Below are positions 34,831 to 44,620 of a stretch of 64,000 nucleotides of DNA, piece by piece. The translations under genes and the position numbers were made by a program. Within the stretch, counting starts at the first letter, position 1, and every line of letters starts with the position of its first letter. A model generated the notes under the pieces. The model was given only the letters and a program-made list of their open reading frames with translations. It searched no databases and was not told where the DNA came from. The DNA is from Brumimicrobium salinarum (lineage in GTDB: Bacteria; Bacteroidota; Bacteroidia; Flavobacteriales_D; Crocinitomicaceae), in NCBI RefSeq assembly GCF_002844555.1, contig NZ_PJNI01000012.1, positions 48,253-112,252 of the forward strand. The letters run 5' to 3'.

Positions 34831-37299
34831 TTAAAGCTTAAGTAACAATCTCACCATGAAATTTCTTCCTGCTTGTGGATAATAGAAATTCTCTTGAGTT
34901 CTCTCACCTCCACTTATGTAAGAAAATGTGAAACCATTGTTCTCATACATTTCATTGAACAGGTTATTAATTCTTCCTCCAACAGTGATTTCTTTAAATC
35001 CTAATGCGGCAAAACTGTAAGAAATATCTAAATGACTTACAAAATATGCATCTAAAGTTCTTGTTTCATTCGAAGTGTTGTCTAAATACTGTTTCCCGAC
35101 ATATTTATTCATTAAACTTACGCGTAAATCATCAATAGGCTCGTAATTCAAAGCCAAACCTGTGATGATATTCGGAGAGAATGCCAAATCAGTGGTTCCA
35201 TGCTCAATTACAGTTTGACCAGCAATGTCGTAGTTGTCAACATACTCAACAAAATTATTGATCTTGTTCTGACTCAAACTTACATTGGCTGTTACACCAA
35301 ATTTCTTGAGGATTTGGTATCCACCTTCCAACTCTATTCCCAGTCGGTAACTGTCTTCTACGTTGGTTCGGGTGTAACCACCAACATCGTTAATTTCTCC
35401 TGTAAGCACCAATTGATTATCATATAACATGTGATACACATTTGCATTTAAAAACGCTATACGTTTGTTGAGTCGGTAACCTGCTTCTAAGTTGTAAAGC
35501 ACTTCGTGTGAAGGTCTGTTTCCTGCTGTTTTCTCACGGAAATCTTTTCTCACAGGTTCACGATTGGCAATGGCATAAGATGCATACACCGAATTTTTGG
35601 AATTGATTCTATACGACAATCCTGCTTTAGGATTAAAGAAATTATAAACCACTTGTTGATTCATTTCTTTGATTTCACCACTTACATCGTCGATTCCTAA
35701 GAAACTATAATCAATGTGACGATACTGTGCATCTGCGAAAAATGTAAACTTCTTCCAATCATAAGTTGCTTTGAGGTACACATTCCCATCGTATTTCACG
35801 GAATTGTTGTCGTAATACTTTTCATCTTTTTCATTTTCTGGCATATATTCTGCCCAAATGATGTATCCGTAATGATCACCATCGTATTTATTCAATCCAC
35901 CACCTAATGTTACTTCAAAATTCTTTAAGTTGGTATAATTAAAGTTGAAAATACCGCCTCCGAAATGATTATCCAACCATTTCTGACGAATCATATCCAT
36001 GCGATTGATAGAATCTCCGTCTACCACTATTGGATTAAACCCGTAAGTAGAAAACTTGTCATTGTTTCGGTAGTTTTCGTAATAACCACGACCTCTTGTA
36101 TAATGTAAAGCCGCTTTCATGTTCCATTTACGGTTGAATTGATACGCATAATGCAATTGATAATGATCTTGCTGATAATTGTCTGTTTCATTTTCGTAGG
36201 TGTAAGCGTTATAAGTTCTACCGGCAGATAGCAATCGGTCTAGCTCTTCATTCGACAAACCATTTCTTGCTGCATAATCAATCATTCCCTGCTCGTCATT
36301 ATTGATGCGGCTTTCCGGTGTTCCTTCCCAAGCTTGGTAGGTTTTCTGTAAACCGCTTGAGATATTTAATCTAATCGTTGATTTATCACCGTGATATGCC
36401 CCCGAAAGGAAATACGATTTTAAATCTGAGCTCGCGCGATTCAAATAACCATCAGAAACGATACGCGACAAACGACCGTCAACAGTAAATTTATCGTTGA
36501 TTAATCCTGTTCCAATATTTACAGAATTTCTCAAAGTGTTAAATGAACCACCCGAATTGTCGATTACGGCATAAGGTTTTTGTTCTAATTTATTGGTTGC
36601 AATGTTGATACTCGCACCAAAAGCACTTCCTCCGTTTGAAGAAGTTCCTACACCTCGTTGAACTTGCATTGATTCAACAGAACTGGAGAAATCGGGCATA
36701 TTTACCCAAAAAACACCTTGAGACTCTGCATCATTGAGTGGAATTCCATCTACGGTAACATTGGTTCTTGTAGGGTCTACACCTCTAATTCTAAACCCAG
36801 TGTATCCAACTCCAGAACCTCCATCAGAAGTCACTACGGTAGAAGGCATTGACTGCAGCAAATACGGCAAATCCTGTCCGTAATTTTGCTTTTCAATTTC
36901 TTCTGCATCGATGTTGGTGTAAGTAGTTGGCGTTTTCTTATCTGCCCGTACAGCTTTCACATCGATTCCTTCTTGCATAAAGAAAGTAGAGCTGAGTTTA
37001 AAATCAATTTCTTGATTTGTTCTTAAAACGATGGTTTTAGATAAGGTTTCGTAACCAAAGTACTTGGCCCTGATCTCATACTCCCCACTTTTTAAGTTTT
37101 TAATGAGGTATTTCCCATCAGCTTGGGTCATTGCTCCAACATTTTGTCCTTTAATGCTCACGGTAGCACCCACGAGTGCTTCGCCTTCATCATTTTGAAC
37201 AATACCAGAGATTTGATGCTGCGCCAATGCGCTTGAGGACAACAACAAAGCCGTTGTCAAGGCTTTCATAACATTTCTTGCTTTCATGCTTTTAAACAT
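34831..37299 (-). CDS. TonB-dependent receptor, TPP-riboswitch controlled (probable thiamine uptake)
   Basis: Outer-membrane transporter of 822 aa: signal peptide (SSSALAQ near residue 26), CarboxypepD_reg-like domain at about 28-105 (HQISGIVQNDEGEALVGATV), plug domain with LPYLLQSMPSTVVTSDGGSG, GFRIRGVDPTRTNVTVDGIPL and VQRGVGTSSNGGSAFGASI, and a barrel ending AGRNFMVRLLLKL. Several ATGs are possible at the start (37299, 37287, 37269). A TPP riboswitch lies in its leader, so the ligand is most likely thiamine, its phosphates or a precursor. The riboswitch assigns the pathway; the sequence alone does not prove the ligand. No inner-membrane thiamine transporter or thi gene follows. A strong terminator closes the unit. 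Confidence 0.93.
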   Translation of the reverse strand: MFKSMKARNVMKALTTALLLSSSALAQHQISGIVQNDEGEALVGATVSIKGQNVGAMTQADGKYLIKNLKSGEYEIRAKYFGYETLSKTIVLRTNQEIDFKLSSTFFMQEGIDVKAVRADKKTPTTYTNIDAEEIEKQNYGQDLPYLLQSMPSTVVTSDGGSGVGYTGFRIRGVDPTRTNVTVDGIPLNDAESQGVFWVNMPDFSSSVESMQVQRGVGTSSNGGSAFGASINIATNKLEQKPYAVIDNSGGSFNTLRNSVNIGTGLINDKFTVDGRLSRIVSDGYLNRASSDLKSYFLSGAYHGDKSTIRLNISSGLQKTYQAWEGTPESRINNDEQGMIDYAARNGLSNEELDRLLSAGRTYNAYTYENETDNYQQDHYQLHYAYQFNRKWNMKAALHYTRGRGYYENYRNNDKFSTYGFNPIVVDGDSINRMDMIRQKWLDNHFGGGIFNFNYTNLKNFEVTLGGGLNKYDGDHYGYIIWAEYMPENEKDEKYYDNNSVKYDGNVYLKATYDWKKFTFFADAQYRHIDYSFLGIDDVSGEIKEMNQQVVYNFFNPKAGLSYRINSKNSVYASYAIANREPVRKDFREKTAGNRPSHEVLYNLEAGYRLNKRIAFLNANVYHMLYDNQLVLTGEINDVGGYTRTNVEDSYRLGIELEGGYQILKKFGVTANVSLSQNKINNFVEYVDNYDIAGQTVIEHGTTDLAFSPNIITGLALNYEPIDDLRVSLMNKYVGKQYLDNTSNETRTLDAYFVSHLDISYSFAALGFKEITVGGRINNLFNEMYENNGFTFSYISGGERTQENFYYPQAGRNFMVRLLLKL

Positions 37300-37371
37300 T
37301 TAACAAGAACAAGGGGCTAATTCTTGGAATTAATAAAAATTTCGAATTAACACTATTGTTTTTTTGGTCAT

Positions 37372-37452
37372 CTTCCCGCCGCAGGTACCAACCTGATCCG
37401 GTTCAATGGGTATAATCTCAGTCCGTCAGTTGACGGACACCCCTTAGAGACG
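37372..37452 (-). ncRNA. TPP riboswitch (THI element)
   Basis: On the minus strand the order AAGGGGTG, an extended P3 stem GTCCGTCA/TGACGGAC, CTGAGA, TATACCC, GAACCGGATCAGGTT, GGTACC and TGCGGCGGGAAGATG matches the conserved TPP-binding core (CUGAGA and the GAACCUGAUC-type P4/P5 loop). It lies about 75 bases upstream of the TonB-receptor start. The expression platform is not obvious; control could be at translation start or by early termination. Confidence 0.95.
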
Positions 37453-37455
37453 CCG

Positions 37456-37463
37456 CAAAGATA
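37456..37463 (-). promoter_or_regulatory. -7 box driving the TPP riboswitch transcript
   Basis: TATCTTTG on the minus strand, a few bases upstream of the riboswitch, so the transcript would begin just before the aptamer. Confidence 0.6.
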
Positions 37464-37596
37464 AAGAGTATATTTTGATATATCGACAGTTATCATTGAA
37501 ATTTTATTTTGGATCATTTGAACCTTTGGCAAGAAATAGCTAATTTTAATTAAATATATTCAGCGTATTATGCTATCACAATGAAAAAAATGTTTC

Positions 37597-37803
37597 ATGA
37601 AAACCATATTAAGTATTTTTGATCTATTTCTTGGTGGAGACGGCTCATCCATCGCGTATTTCTTTGGAATTGGTTTTTCAGTAATTGGTGGAATATTAAT
37701 TGCCAATGTTGAACAAACGAATCACCTGATTGCGGCATTTTTTCTTTGTTTAATGGGCGGGCTAATACTTTTCTTAAAAATTAGAAAAGATATTAAAGAA
37801 TAG
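37597..37803 (+). CDS. Small two-helix membrane protein
   Basis: 68 residues with two hydrophobic helices (about 18-37 and 45-60) and a basic C-terminal tail (KIRKDIKE). Not recognised. The composition and A-rich leader look genuine, and nothing overlaps it. It stands alone. Confidence 0.55.
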   Translation: MKTILSIFDLFLGGDGSSIAYFFGIGFSVIGGILIANVEQTNHLIAAFFLCLMGGLILFLKIRKDIKE

Positions 37804-38512
37804 GCTTACCATTTAACTAACATACAAATATTTCTCCGCTCAATCATTCAAGACAGCTTTTAAACAAGCCTTGTAGCAAGAATTAGCTTCTTTTCTTTTT
37901 ATTCACAAGTGTCTATTTTTTTGTGTTCATGAGCTCCCTTTGGTCGGTTCGCATTATTCATTCTTGTCTATCTTTTATTTGTATTCATGAGCTCCTTCGT
38001 CGGTTGTTCCAAAAAGAGAGAAAGCATCGCTTTTGAAGACGAAACAGTAAGAAGCGTTAGTGCCGAAACTGTTAGGAGAAAAAGATCTAGCGCCTGATAT
38101 TTTTTATTCAACCTTTTATATTTTTCAATTGTTTTCATGAGCTTGCTTCGCTGCGGTTCTTGTCTCCACTCCTAAAAGTCGATAATGTCGGTGATCTCAT
38201 CCGCAAGCTCCTGAGCTTCCGCCATTATTAGCGACTTTCACCGCGCTACACCTACTAAAAAATATAAAGCGCGTCCGAAGAAACTTACATTTTCTTTTAC
38301 AATAGCTTGCATTAACAATTCATATTTACATTATGAGTTTAGCACATAAAAACTCTAAGCTCTTTGCTAGATAACTCACCTTAAACTAATTAAACAATCG
38401 TTTCTTTCCAATATATCTTTAAGGTATAATGAGATTTAAATGGGCATCACTATTAAATATATTAAAAAATGAAGGCAATTATTTCTCGAAATCACATCAG
38501 AAAAGTATAATC
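37804..38512. other. 700-base non-coding region with dispersed repeats and hairpins
   Basis: No gene found. Three copies of a TTCATGAGCT unit (37927, 37984 and 38134) are each preceded by a T-rich run; the first two read on as CC-CTT-GTCGG and the third as TGCTTCGCTGCGG. From 38165 to 38245 an imperfect long hairpin pairs AAAGTCGATAAT with ATTATTAGCGACTTT around an inner AAGCT/AGCTT stem. The 37.9-38.3 kb part is visibly richer in G and C than its surroundings. It could be repetitive intergenic DNA, a degraded mobile element or a structured RNA. Confidence 0.5.
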
Positions 38513-38962
38513 TTACTTAAAAATCTCCTCCACCTTTTTATTTCGGTATTCAAAAATTTCTTGAACTTTTGATTTTACAAACATAGTATGAGCAATTTTA
38601 CCTAAAAACCCTAGTGGTAATTCGTAAGTGAGAATGTCCTCCATCTCTACTCCACCTTCAACAGCTTTGAAATGATGTTCGTGGTGCCATATTTTGTAAG
38701 GTCCTTTTCTTTGTTCGTCTACAAAATAGCGTTTATCGGTTACATGCGTGATTTCTGTAATCCAATTCATAGGGATTTTCATGATTGGCGTAACTGTATA
38801 TTCAATCATTAACCCTTCATACATTTTTTCGGGAATTTGATTTTTCACGATGAATCCCATGTAATCGGGTGTAATTTCTTTGAGGTTTTTAGGAGAGGAG
38901 AAAAAATCCCAACACGTGTCTATATCCGTTGGAACGAATTGTTTATAGCGAATTTGATACAT
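38513..38962 (-). CDS. SRPBCC-fold ligand-binding protein
   Basis: 149 residues from the ATG at 38962 (MYQIRYKQFVPTDIDTCWDFFSSP), which fits the family's N-terminus; the ORF extends to 39019 but adds only a basic non-conserved stretch. The START/SRPBCC pattern includes the helix CWDFFSSPKNLKEITPDYMGF and the strands WITEITHV, YKIWHHEHHF and GGVEMEDILTYELP. Such proteins bind hydrophobic ligands in a deep pocket; the ligand is unknown. Stand-alone gene. Confidence 0.85.
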   Translation of the reverse strand: MYQIRYKQFVPTDIDTCWDFFSSPKNLKEITPDYMGFIVKNQIPEKMYEGLMIEYTVTPIMKIPMNWITEITHVTDKRYFVDEQRKGPYKIWHHEHHFKAVEGGVEMEDILTYELPLGFLGKIAHTMFVKSKVQEIFEYRNKKVEEIFK

Positions 38963-39038
38963 TTTAGTTCTGTTTTTCAATATAACAGATCCAAACCGTT
39001 TTTGTTTATAGCAAAACAACTACAGATAACGAGACGCT

Positions 39039-39074
39039 TTAACCCGTATTATTAACGTTAATAATCCCGGTTAA
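39039..39074. repeat. 36-bp near-perfect palindrome
   Basis: TTAACCCGTATTATTAAC is followed by GTTAATAATCCCGGTTAA; 16 of 18 positions are self-complementary and centre on AACGTT. It lies between the stop of the TlpA-like gene and the start of the SRPBCC gene. There is no U-tract, so an operator or dyad-symmetric binding site is as likely as a terminator. Confidence 0.6.
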
Positions 39075-39089
39075 TGAAGCAACAAATAC

Positions 39090-40205
39090 TTATGGGTTAA
39101 AAAGTGAATCAATCAATTCTTTTAACGCATCCCCATGAATATCTTTAGCAATAATTTCCATTTCTTCGTTAATGACATAATTCATCGGCAAAGCGGTAAC
39201 GGCATAATCATAAGCTGCTGGAGTTTTAAAACCTTCTAATGAAGAAACATTTGTGTATAGTCGCTGATCTTTCTGGGAAGCTTTTTCCCATTGATTTTTA
39301 TTGCGATCTAAAGAAACTGCAAAAATTTCAAAACCTTGATCTTTATATTTTGAGTATAATTCATTTAAAATTGGACTTTCTCGTCTACATGGTCCACACC
39401 AACTTGCCCAAAATTCAATTATTGTATACTTTTTATGAATGTCTTTTAAATTCTTTGATGTGTCATCAAGATTTTTCATTTCAATATTTGAAGCTATTCC
39501 TCCCAAAGAGGTCTGTTGCAAACGCGTTAATTTCTCTCTTAATCGTTCAATAATTCGCAGATTACCATATTTCTCCTCTAGTTTAACTATAAAAGTATTG
39601 TACATCTCTAGATTTTCTTCTCCCTTCCAGCGAATGGAGGTCGGATAAAGCGCAAGACTTGCTCCTACTTTTTCTTTAAGGTATGAATTTAACTCAGCAA
39701 GGTGTTGATCATAATTACTAATTTCAAGTTTTCCTAAGGAATCAATTTTTACTTGACTTGGATTGGCTTTTGCTTGTTCTTTTGTTATTGCTTTCCGCAC
39801 TGATTTCACCAATCTTTCTAGAGAAGAAGCACGGAATTTCTCATACGCCAAATACTTTTCTGTACTAGGACTTCCTTTAACGCTGTGGTCTTTATCATCA
39901 ATCTTAATTGCAAGACTTTGACCTTCTTCAAGAATTAGAGGTAATACTTCTTTTTCACTGATTTTAAGTAAATAAAAATGGGGAGACAAGTTATATTGTT
40001 TTTCAAATTGTCCTTTTTCGTCCAAGAATATCGTGTCTTTAATTAAATATTCTTTTCTTTCAATATCGCTTTGCTCTTCTAAAATTAGATAATCTCTTTC
40101 AATATTATTAACCTTACCTTTTAAAATAAAAGTTGGAGTTGCAGACTCATCAGGAGTGCATGAAAATAAAAGAAAAGTGATCGTTATGAAAAATAGAAAT
40201 CGCAT
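39090..40205 (-). CDS. TlpA-like thiol-disulfide oxidoreductase lipoprotein
   Basis: 371 residues from the ATG at 40205: MRFLFFITITFLLFSC is a lipobox, which the 23-codon longer ORF would hide. A DUF4369-like N-terminal beta domain (about 28-110) and a helical linker (about 120-225) lead to a thioredoxin fold with the active site WCGPC in IEFWASWCGPCRRESP, and the cis-Pro loop ALPMNYV. This AhpC/TSA-TlpA layout is common in Bacteroidetes. It probably reduces or isomerises periplasmic disulfides; the partner is unknown. Confidence 0.9.
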   Translation of the reverse strand: MRFLFFITITFLLFSCTPDESATPTFILKGKVNNIERDYLILEEQSDIERKEYLIKDTIFLDEKGQFEKQYNLSPHFYLLKISEKEVLPLILEEGQSLAIKIDDKDHSVKGSPSTEKYLAYEKFRASSLERLVKSVRKAITKEQAKANPSQVKIDSLGKLEISNYDQHLAELNSYLKEKVGASLALYPTSIRWKGEENLEMYNTFIVKLEEKYGNLRIIERLREKLTRLQQTSLGGIASNIEMKNLDDTSKNLKDIHKKYTIIEFWASWCGPCRRESPILNELYSKYKDQGFEIFAVSLDRNKNQWEKASQKDQRLYTNVSSLEGFKTPAAYDYAVTALPMNYVINEEMEIIAKDIHGDALKELIDSLFNP

Positions 40206-40361
40206 AATATAAATTTTTAGCAAAACCGTAAAGTTAGTTATTTGTTCCTTGTTAAAGAGGTCAAAAAGATTCAAAATTAAATAACTCGATGAGTCAATCT
40301 TGGTTTCCTATGGCCTTAAATTATATATTATTCTTCACTAAAAACGATGCTAATGCGACTT

Positions 40362-40397
40362 TCAAAAAAAAGCGAGCTATTTCTAGTCTCGCTTTTC
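40362..40397 (-). terminator. Intrinsic terminator of the 1009-aa T9SS gene
   Basis: On the minus strand AAAAGCGAG pairs with CTCGCTTTT around an 11-base loop and is followed by more Ts. It lies 20 bases past the stop at 40416. Confidence 0.85.
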
Positions 40398-40415
40398 AAA
40401 AGATTTTATTATTAA

Positions 40416-43400
40416 CTAATTCACTATCAACTTACGCACAATGTTGCCCACTTTAACAAAATAAACACCTGAAGAAAGATGATCAATCGTGAATTGAACC
40501 TTTTCCTCCTCTCCTACTATAGGTATTTGTTTTATAAGATTACCTTGAAAAGATAAAATAGTTATTTCTTCTACTTTTATACCACTCCACATTATATTTA
40601 ACTGATCTTGGGCAGGGTTTGGATAAACATTTACTTCACCTTCATAAAGTTCAAAGCTAGAAGAAGCAGCAACCTCATCATAAGGTATAGCGTCCCATGA
40701 AAACATTGGTTTTCCATCATTCTGATTTGAAAGAATACGTGTTTTAAATTCTTTATTTATACGAACCTCAAGACGTGCATCAGATGCATTAAGCTGTTTA
40801 CCAGGTCTTAGCAAAGGTTGCATTACCCATGATAAGTTTTCATATACATTTCTAAATCCTGAAACCGTTTCTAAAGATAGCTCCTGACGAATGTATTCTC
40901 CCTCATCATAATTAGGCATATCGTGTTTTTCACTTCCGAATACATAAATTGTATGTTGCCCACCTAAAACATAATTCCCGTTATTATCCATAAGTCGTTC
41001 AGATGGGTTCCAAATCATATCGTCTCCATTATCATCAATCATTGTTGAGTTTTCACAAAAAGCAATATTCAACCTTCTTCCTGTTTCTACATCAATTGCA
41101 TAACCAGGAAACCATCCCATTCCAGTTCCAGTTCCATCAGGGTTTCCTTGCTTGTCAACAGAATTACTTTTACGTAAAAATCCTGCCTTACCTCCATCCA
41201 AAGAAGTAAGATCATTCTTATTCAATTCAATCACAGGACTTCTTGTCCATTTTGAGGTGTCTGAAGTAAATACTATGTCTACGCTAGGCTGATAAGCAGT
41301 TGACAAATCCATTGTTACAAGGGCGTTAAATATACTATTAGATGCAACTGAACTAGAGATTGCAAGTGGTGTTAGATCACAATCGCTATATCGGGCCAAA
41401 TTACCTGGAGAAACAATACCATCAGCAAGATTAGTGAATAAATTTTCTTGGTCAACAAAAGCAGAATTGTAACAAGCCGGATTATGAATACTATCACCAG
41501 GGATAGCAGCTCCATTAAAGACTCCTGACATTATCCAATTTATTGGTGCTAATCCATTTGTGTTTCTCACACCTGTTAACCAATTGTTGTTATTATCTTC
41601 AAAGCTCAGCGTTGTTTCTAATGGTTTAGCAACAAGGCTTGAAGTTGGGCAAGTATATGCTCCGTCAAAACAAAAATAATTTTCTTGTTTAATTTTTATA
41701 GCCATTCCCCATTGAGAAATAATTTGTTCACCTCCTACATTAATTGCGGCTGCTGAATTCACAGAATCAATTAAAGATCCACCAATGGTATCGTAATGAT
41801 AAACTGTCCAATTAGCGGTATCAATGTGAGAATCATACTCGCGGAATTTAAGAACAAAATGTCCCTCAGCATGATTTACTGTATCTGTTAAACGAACATC
41901 AATAGGTCCATATCCTCTTTTGTATTTAACTTTTTCTACAAAATTATTATCAAGAATACGTTGTTCTGTGTTGGGATCGATTTTTACCGATCTTGACATA
42001 TTTCCTTCACCATCAAGTCGTGTGATTTCAAAATTAAGCCTATGATTATCTGGAGTTAAATCAAAATCATCAGCTACTCCTGTCCCTGATTGATTACATG
42101 CTAAATTGGTAGTATCGAAATATTGCTGAACAGAGTCTGCGTAACCTATTAGTCTATTAACGTTTTCCAAATTAGACGTATAATCTTCTGCAATAATGGC
42201 GTAGTTATATGTCAACACATCTCCAGGAGCAAAGCTTTCCTCAACCGTCGTTACAAAGAAACGCCTATCTCCCGCTGGGTTTTGTGTTCCATTACCATCT
42301 ATATTAAGCTCTGTCCAACCTGTTCCCAAGTACGGATTTCCATCATAAACGTGTTTCGTAGGCAATGAGGTTGCTCCAAGTGAACCAGGCAGACCACTGC
42401 CACCGATCACCCAATCAGAACCATCTAACCATCTACCATTCATGTAGTTCCAATAATCTTGTGAAGTATGCGGTCGTCCATTTTGAGGGCCTGCAAAATC
42501 AGATCTATTATAATAACCAAAATATTCAAAGTTCCTATTTAAGCTAACGATACCAACAGCGGGAGGAGTATTATCATATCCTGGTGCTCCATGTTGACCT
42601 GGATCATAATTGAGACCATTATAGGCATACATTAAATTCTTAGAAGGCGAAGAGCCTATTAAATCGTCCTCAGAAAAACCAACGTCTGGATCTAAAAGTA
42701 TTGAAGCTTTGAAGTCAGTAAATGAATTTTGTCCTCGATTAAAAACCTTAACATCTATAAAAGTTGTGGAGTTGATAAAATTAGAAGCTTCAATATGATA
42801 TAACATAATGTGAATTTCAGCTCCTATTCTTTCTCCATCACTCTCAGTATGGAGTCGATCATCGTTCATTATTTGATATACAGCTTCATCTCCTTTTATG
42901 CATGGATATTCTCCTTTGTGAGGTTCATAAATGCCATTATTATTTAGATCCACATAAGGTGCTAATTGCGCAGCAACACCTATTGAAGCATTTCCATTCC
43001 CAGGCCAATCAGCAATACCATTTGGAGCAACATAACCTGCTTGATTATAATTGTCAATATGATAAATAATATCGGATTTTTTAACCTTCCAAATAGCACT
43101 CTCGTAATTATAAATATAAGCGGTATCATAGTAGTCATTTGTTGATGAATAAGGACCCGGATTGAAATCTTTTCCTACTCCATATAAAGTGGCTGCCAAT
43201 TTTAAATCCGCATTTTGGTTCGTTCCGCCAAACCAAAATCCGCCTGAATAAATTAAGTGATTCGAACTACCTGCAGGAATTTCATATCCAGCAGAAGCTG
43301 TGGATGGATTGTTAAACAATCTACCAACATCATTAACGGTGGCAGCAACCTTGTTTCCATTAAGTACATATTGATTTTGCTGACTTTTTATAGATTGATA

Positions 43401-43445
43401 AACAAAGAGTGAGCAAATAAACAAAATTAAATTTAGTAGTTTCAT
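40416..43445 (-). CDS. Large T9SS-sorted secreted protein, function unknown
   Basis: 1009 residues with a signal peptide (YQSIKSQ near residue 22) and a type A T9SS sorting domain at the end (NVYPNPAQDQLNIMW to VRKLIVN). The body has no recognised domain. It is rich in Asn, Asp and Gly and contains DLNNNGIYEP and YDDEIWNP-like Asp/Asn loops (DDNGDDMIWNP) that look like calcium-binding turns of thrombospondin-3 type. Proteins of this layout are common and uncharacterised in Flavobacteriales. Monocistronic with its own terminator. Confidence 0.88.
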   Translation of the reverse strand: MKLLNLILFICSLFVYQSIKSQQNQYVLNGNKVAATVNDVGRLFNNPSTASAGYEIPAGSSNHLIYSGGFWFGGTNQNADLKLAATLYGVGKDFNPGPYSSTNDYYDTAYIYNYESAIWKVKKSDIIYHIDNYNQAGYVAPNGIADWPGNGNASIGVAAQLAPYVDLNNNGIYEPHKGEYPCIKGDEAVYQIMNDDRLHTESDGERIGAEIHIMLYHIEASNFINSTTFIDVKVFNRGQNSFTDFKASILLDPDVGFSEDDLIGSSPSKNLMYAYNGLNYDPGQHGAPGYDNTPPAVGIVSLNRNFEYFGYYNRSDFAGPQNGRPHTSQDYWNYMNGRWLDGSDWVIGGSGLPGSLGATSLPTKHVYDGNPYLGTGWTELNIDGNGTQNPAGDRRFFVTTVEESFAPGDVLTYNYAIIAEDYTSNLENVNRLIGYADSVQQYFDTTNLACNQSGTGVADDFDLTPDNHRLNFEITRLDGEGNMSRSVKIDPNTEQRILDNNFVEKVKYKRGYGPIDVRLTDTVNHAEGHFVLKFREYDSHIDTANWTVYHYDTIGGSLIDSVNSAAAINVGGEQIISQWGMAIKIKQENYFCFDGAYTCPTSSLVAKPLETTLSFEDNNNNWLTGVRNTNGLAPINWIMSGVFNGAAIPGDSIHNPACYNSAFVDQENLFTNLADGIVSPGNLARYSDCDLTPLAISSSVASNSIFNALVTMDLSTAYQPSVDIVFTSDTSKWTRSPVIELNKNDLTSLDGGKAGFLRKSNSVDKQGNPDGTGTGMGWFPGYAIDVETGRRLNIAFCENSTMIDDNGDDMIWNPSERLMDNNGNYVLGGQHTIYVFGSEKHDMPNYDEGEYIRQELSLETVSGFRNVYENLSWVMQPLLRPGKQLNASDARLEVRINKEFKTRILSNQNDGKPMFSWDAIPYDEVAASSSFELYEGEVNVYPNPAQDQLNIMWSGIKVEEITILSFQGNLIKQIPIVGEEEKVQFTIDHLSSGVYFVKVGNIVRKLIVN

Positions 43446-43648
43446 AAGGAAAATAATTAGTTAAACGTACAAAGCAAATGGCTTTCTGTAAAGATACAAC
43501 ACAAATTTGTTTGAACACCTCAAATTTATTTAGAAGTATTAGTTATTGATTAATCAGGCATTACCATCATTTTTCCTGTACTTTTTCAATCAATTTCCAA
43601 TTCAAGTTAAAATAGCGCTAAAAAGACCATTATTTCGCAAATCAATAG

Positions 43649-43656
43649 TATTTTTG
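43649..43656 (+). promoter_or_regulatory. -7 box of tyrS
   Basis: TATTTTTG, 16 bases before the ATG at 43673; matches TAnnTTTG. No clear -33 element. Confidence 0.45.
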
Positions 43657-43672
43657 AGGAAAATTTAATGAA

Positions 43673-44620
43673 ATGACGAAAAACTTCATCGAAGAACTAA
43701 AATGGAGAGGCATGATTCATGACAGTATGCCTGGAGTAGAGGAACATTTGCAAGAAAAAATGCGTACTGCTTATGTAGGAATTGATCCTACTGCTGATTC
43801 TTTGCATATCGGGCATTTAGTTGGTGTGATGATGTTACGTCATTTTCAAAAAGCTGGTCACCAACCTATCGCTTTATTAGGTGGAGCAACAGGAATGATT
43901 GGAGACCCTTCAATGAAATCGCAAGAGCGAAACTTATTGAATGAAGAAGAATTGAAACACAATCAAACCGCAATTAAAACTCAATTGAGTCGTTTTTTAG
44001 CTTTTGATTCTAATGAAGAAAATAAAGCAATCCTGGTAAACAATCATGATTGGATGAAGGACTTTTCATTTCTTGATTTTATCCGTGATGTAGGTAAACA
44101 TATTACAGTAAACTACATGATGGCAAAAGACTCTGTAAAGAAAAGATTGACTGGAGAAAACGCTGAAGGAATGTCTTTTACTGAATTTTCTTACCAATTG
44201 GTACAAGGATATGATTTCTTGCATTTATATAAAAACAATGAGGCTACCATCCAAATGGGAGGATCTGACCAATGGGGGAATATTACTACGGGAACAGAAA
44301 TGATTCGTCGCGTAGAAGGAGGAAAAGCATTTGCTGTAACGTGTCCATTAATTACAAAAGCTGATGGTACTAAATTCGGGAAAACAGAAGGAGGAAACAT
44401 TTGGTTAGATGCGGAACGTACATCGCCTTACGAATTCTACCAATATTGGTTAAATACCTCGGATGAGGATGCAGAAAAATTCATCAAGATATTTACATTT
44501 TTACCACAAGAAGAAATCGACAAATTAGTTACACAACATAAAGAAGCACCTCATCAACGTCAATTACAAAAAAATTGGCTGAAGAAATCACCATTGCTGT
44601 TCACTCTGAGGCCGATCTAA
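43673..44620 (+). CDS. tyrS: Tyrosyl-tRNA synthetase, N-terminal part (frameshifted gene)
   Basis: Class I aminoacyl-tRNA synthetase charging tRNA-Tyr. The catalytic domain holds HIGH (45-48), [11 protein letters not shown] (70-80), [11 protein letters not shown] and the KMSKS-equivalent KFGKT (234-238). The frame is normal up to about residue 300 (RQLQK), after which [15 protein letters not shown] is out of frame and stops. The cause is the A7 run at 44568-44574: with eight As the reading would be Q-K-K-L-A-E-E-I and continue into the next ORF, giving 431 residues, the normal length. Because the enzyme is essential and no second copy is in the window, a sequence error or slippage at the A-run is more likely than a real null allele. 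Confidence 0.93.
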   Translation: MTKNFIEELKWRGMIHDSMPGVEEHLQEKMRTAYVGIDPTADSLHIGHLVGVMMLRHFQKAGHQPIALLGGATGMIGDPSMKSQERNLLNEEELKHNQTAIKTQLSRFLAFDSNEENKAILVNNHDWMKDFSFLDFIRDVGKHITVNYMMAKDSVKKRLTGENAEGMSFTEFSYQLVQGYDFLHLYKNNEATIQMGGSDQWGNITTGTEMIRRVEGGKAFAVTCPLITKADGTKFGKTEGGNIWLDAERTSPYEFYQYWLNTSDEDAEKFIKIFTFLPQEEIDKLVTQHKEAPHQRQLQKNWLKKSPLLFTLRPI

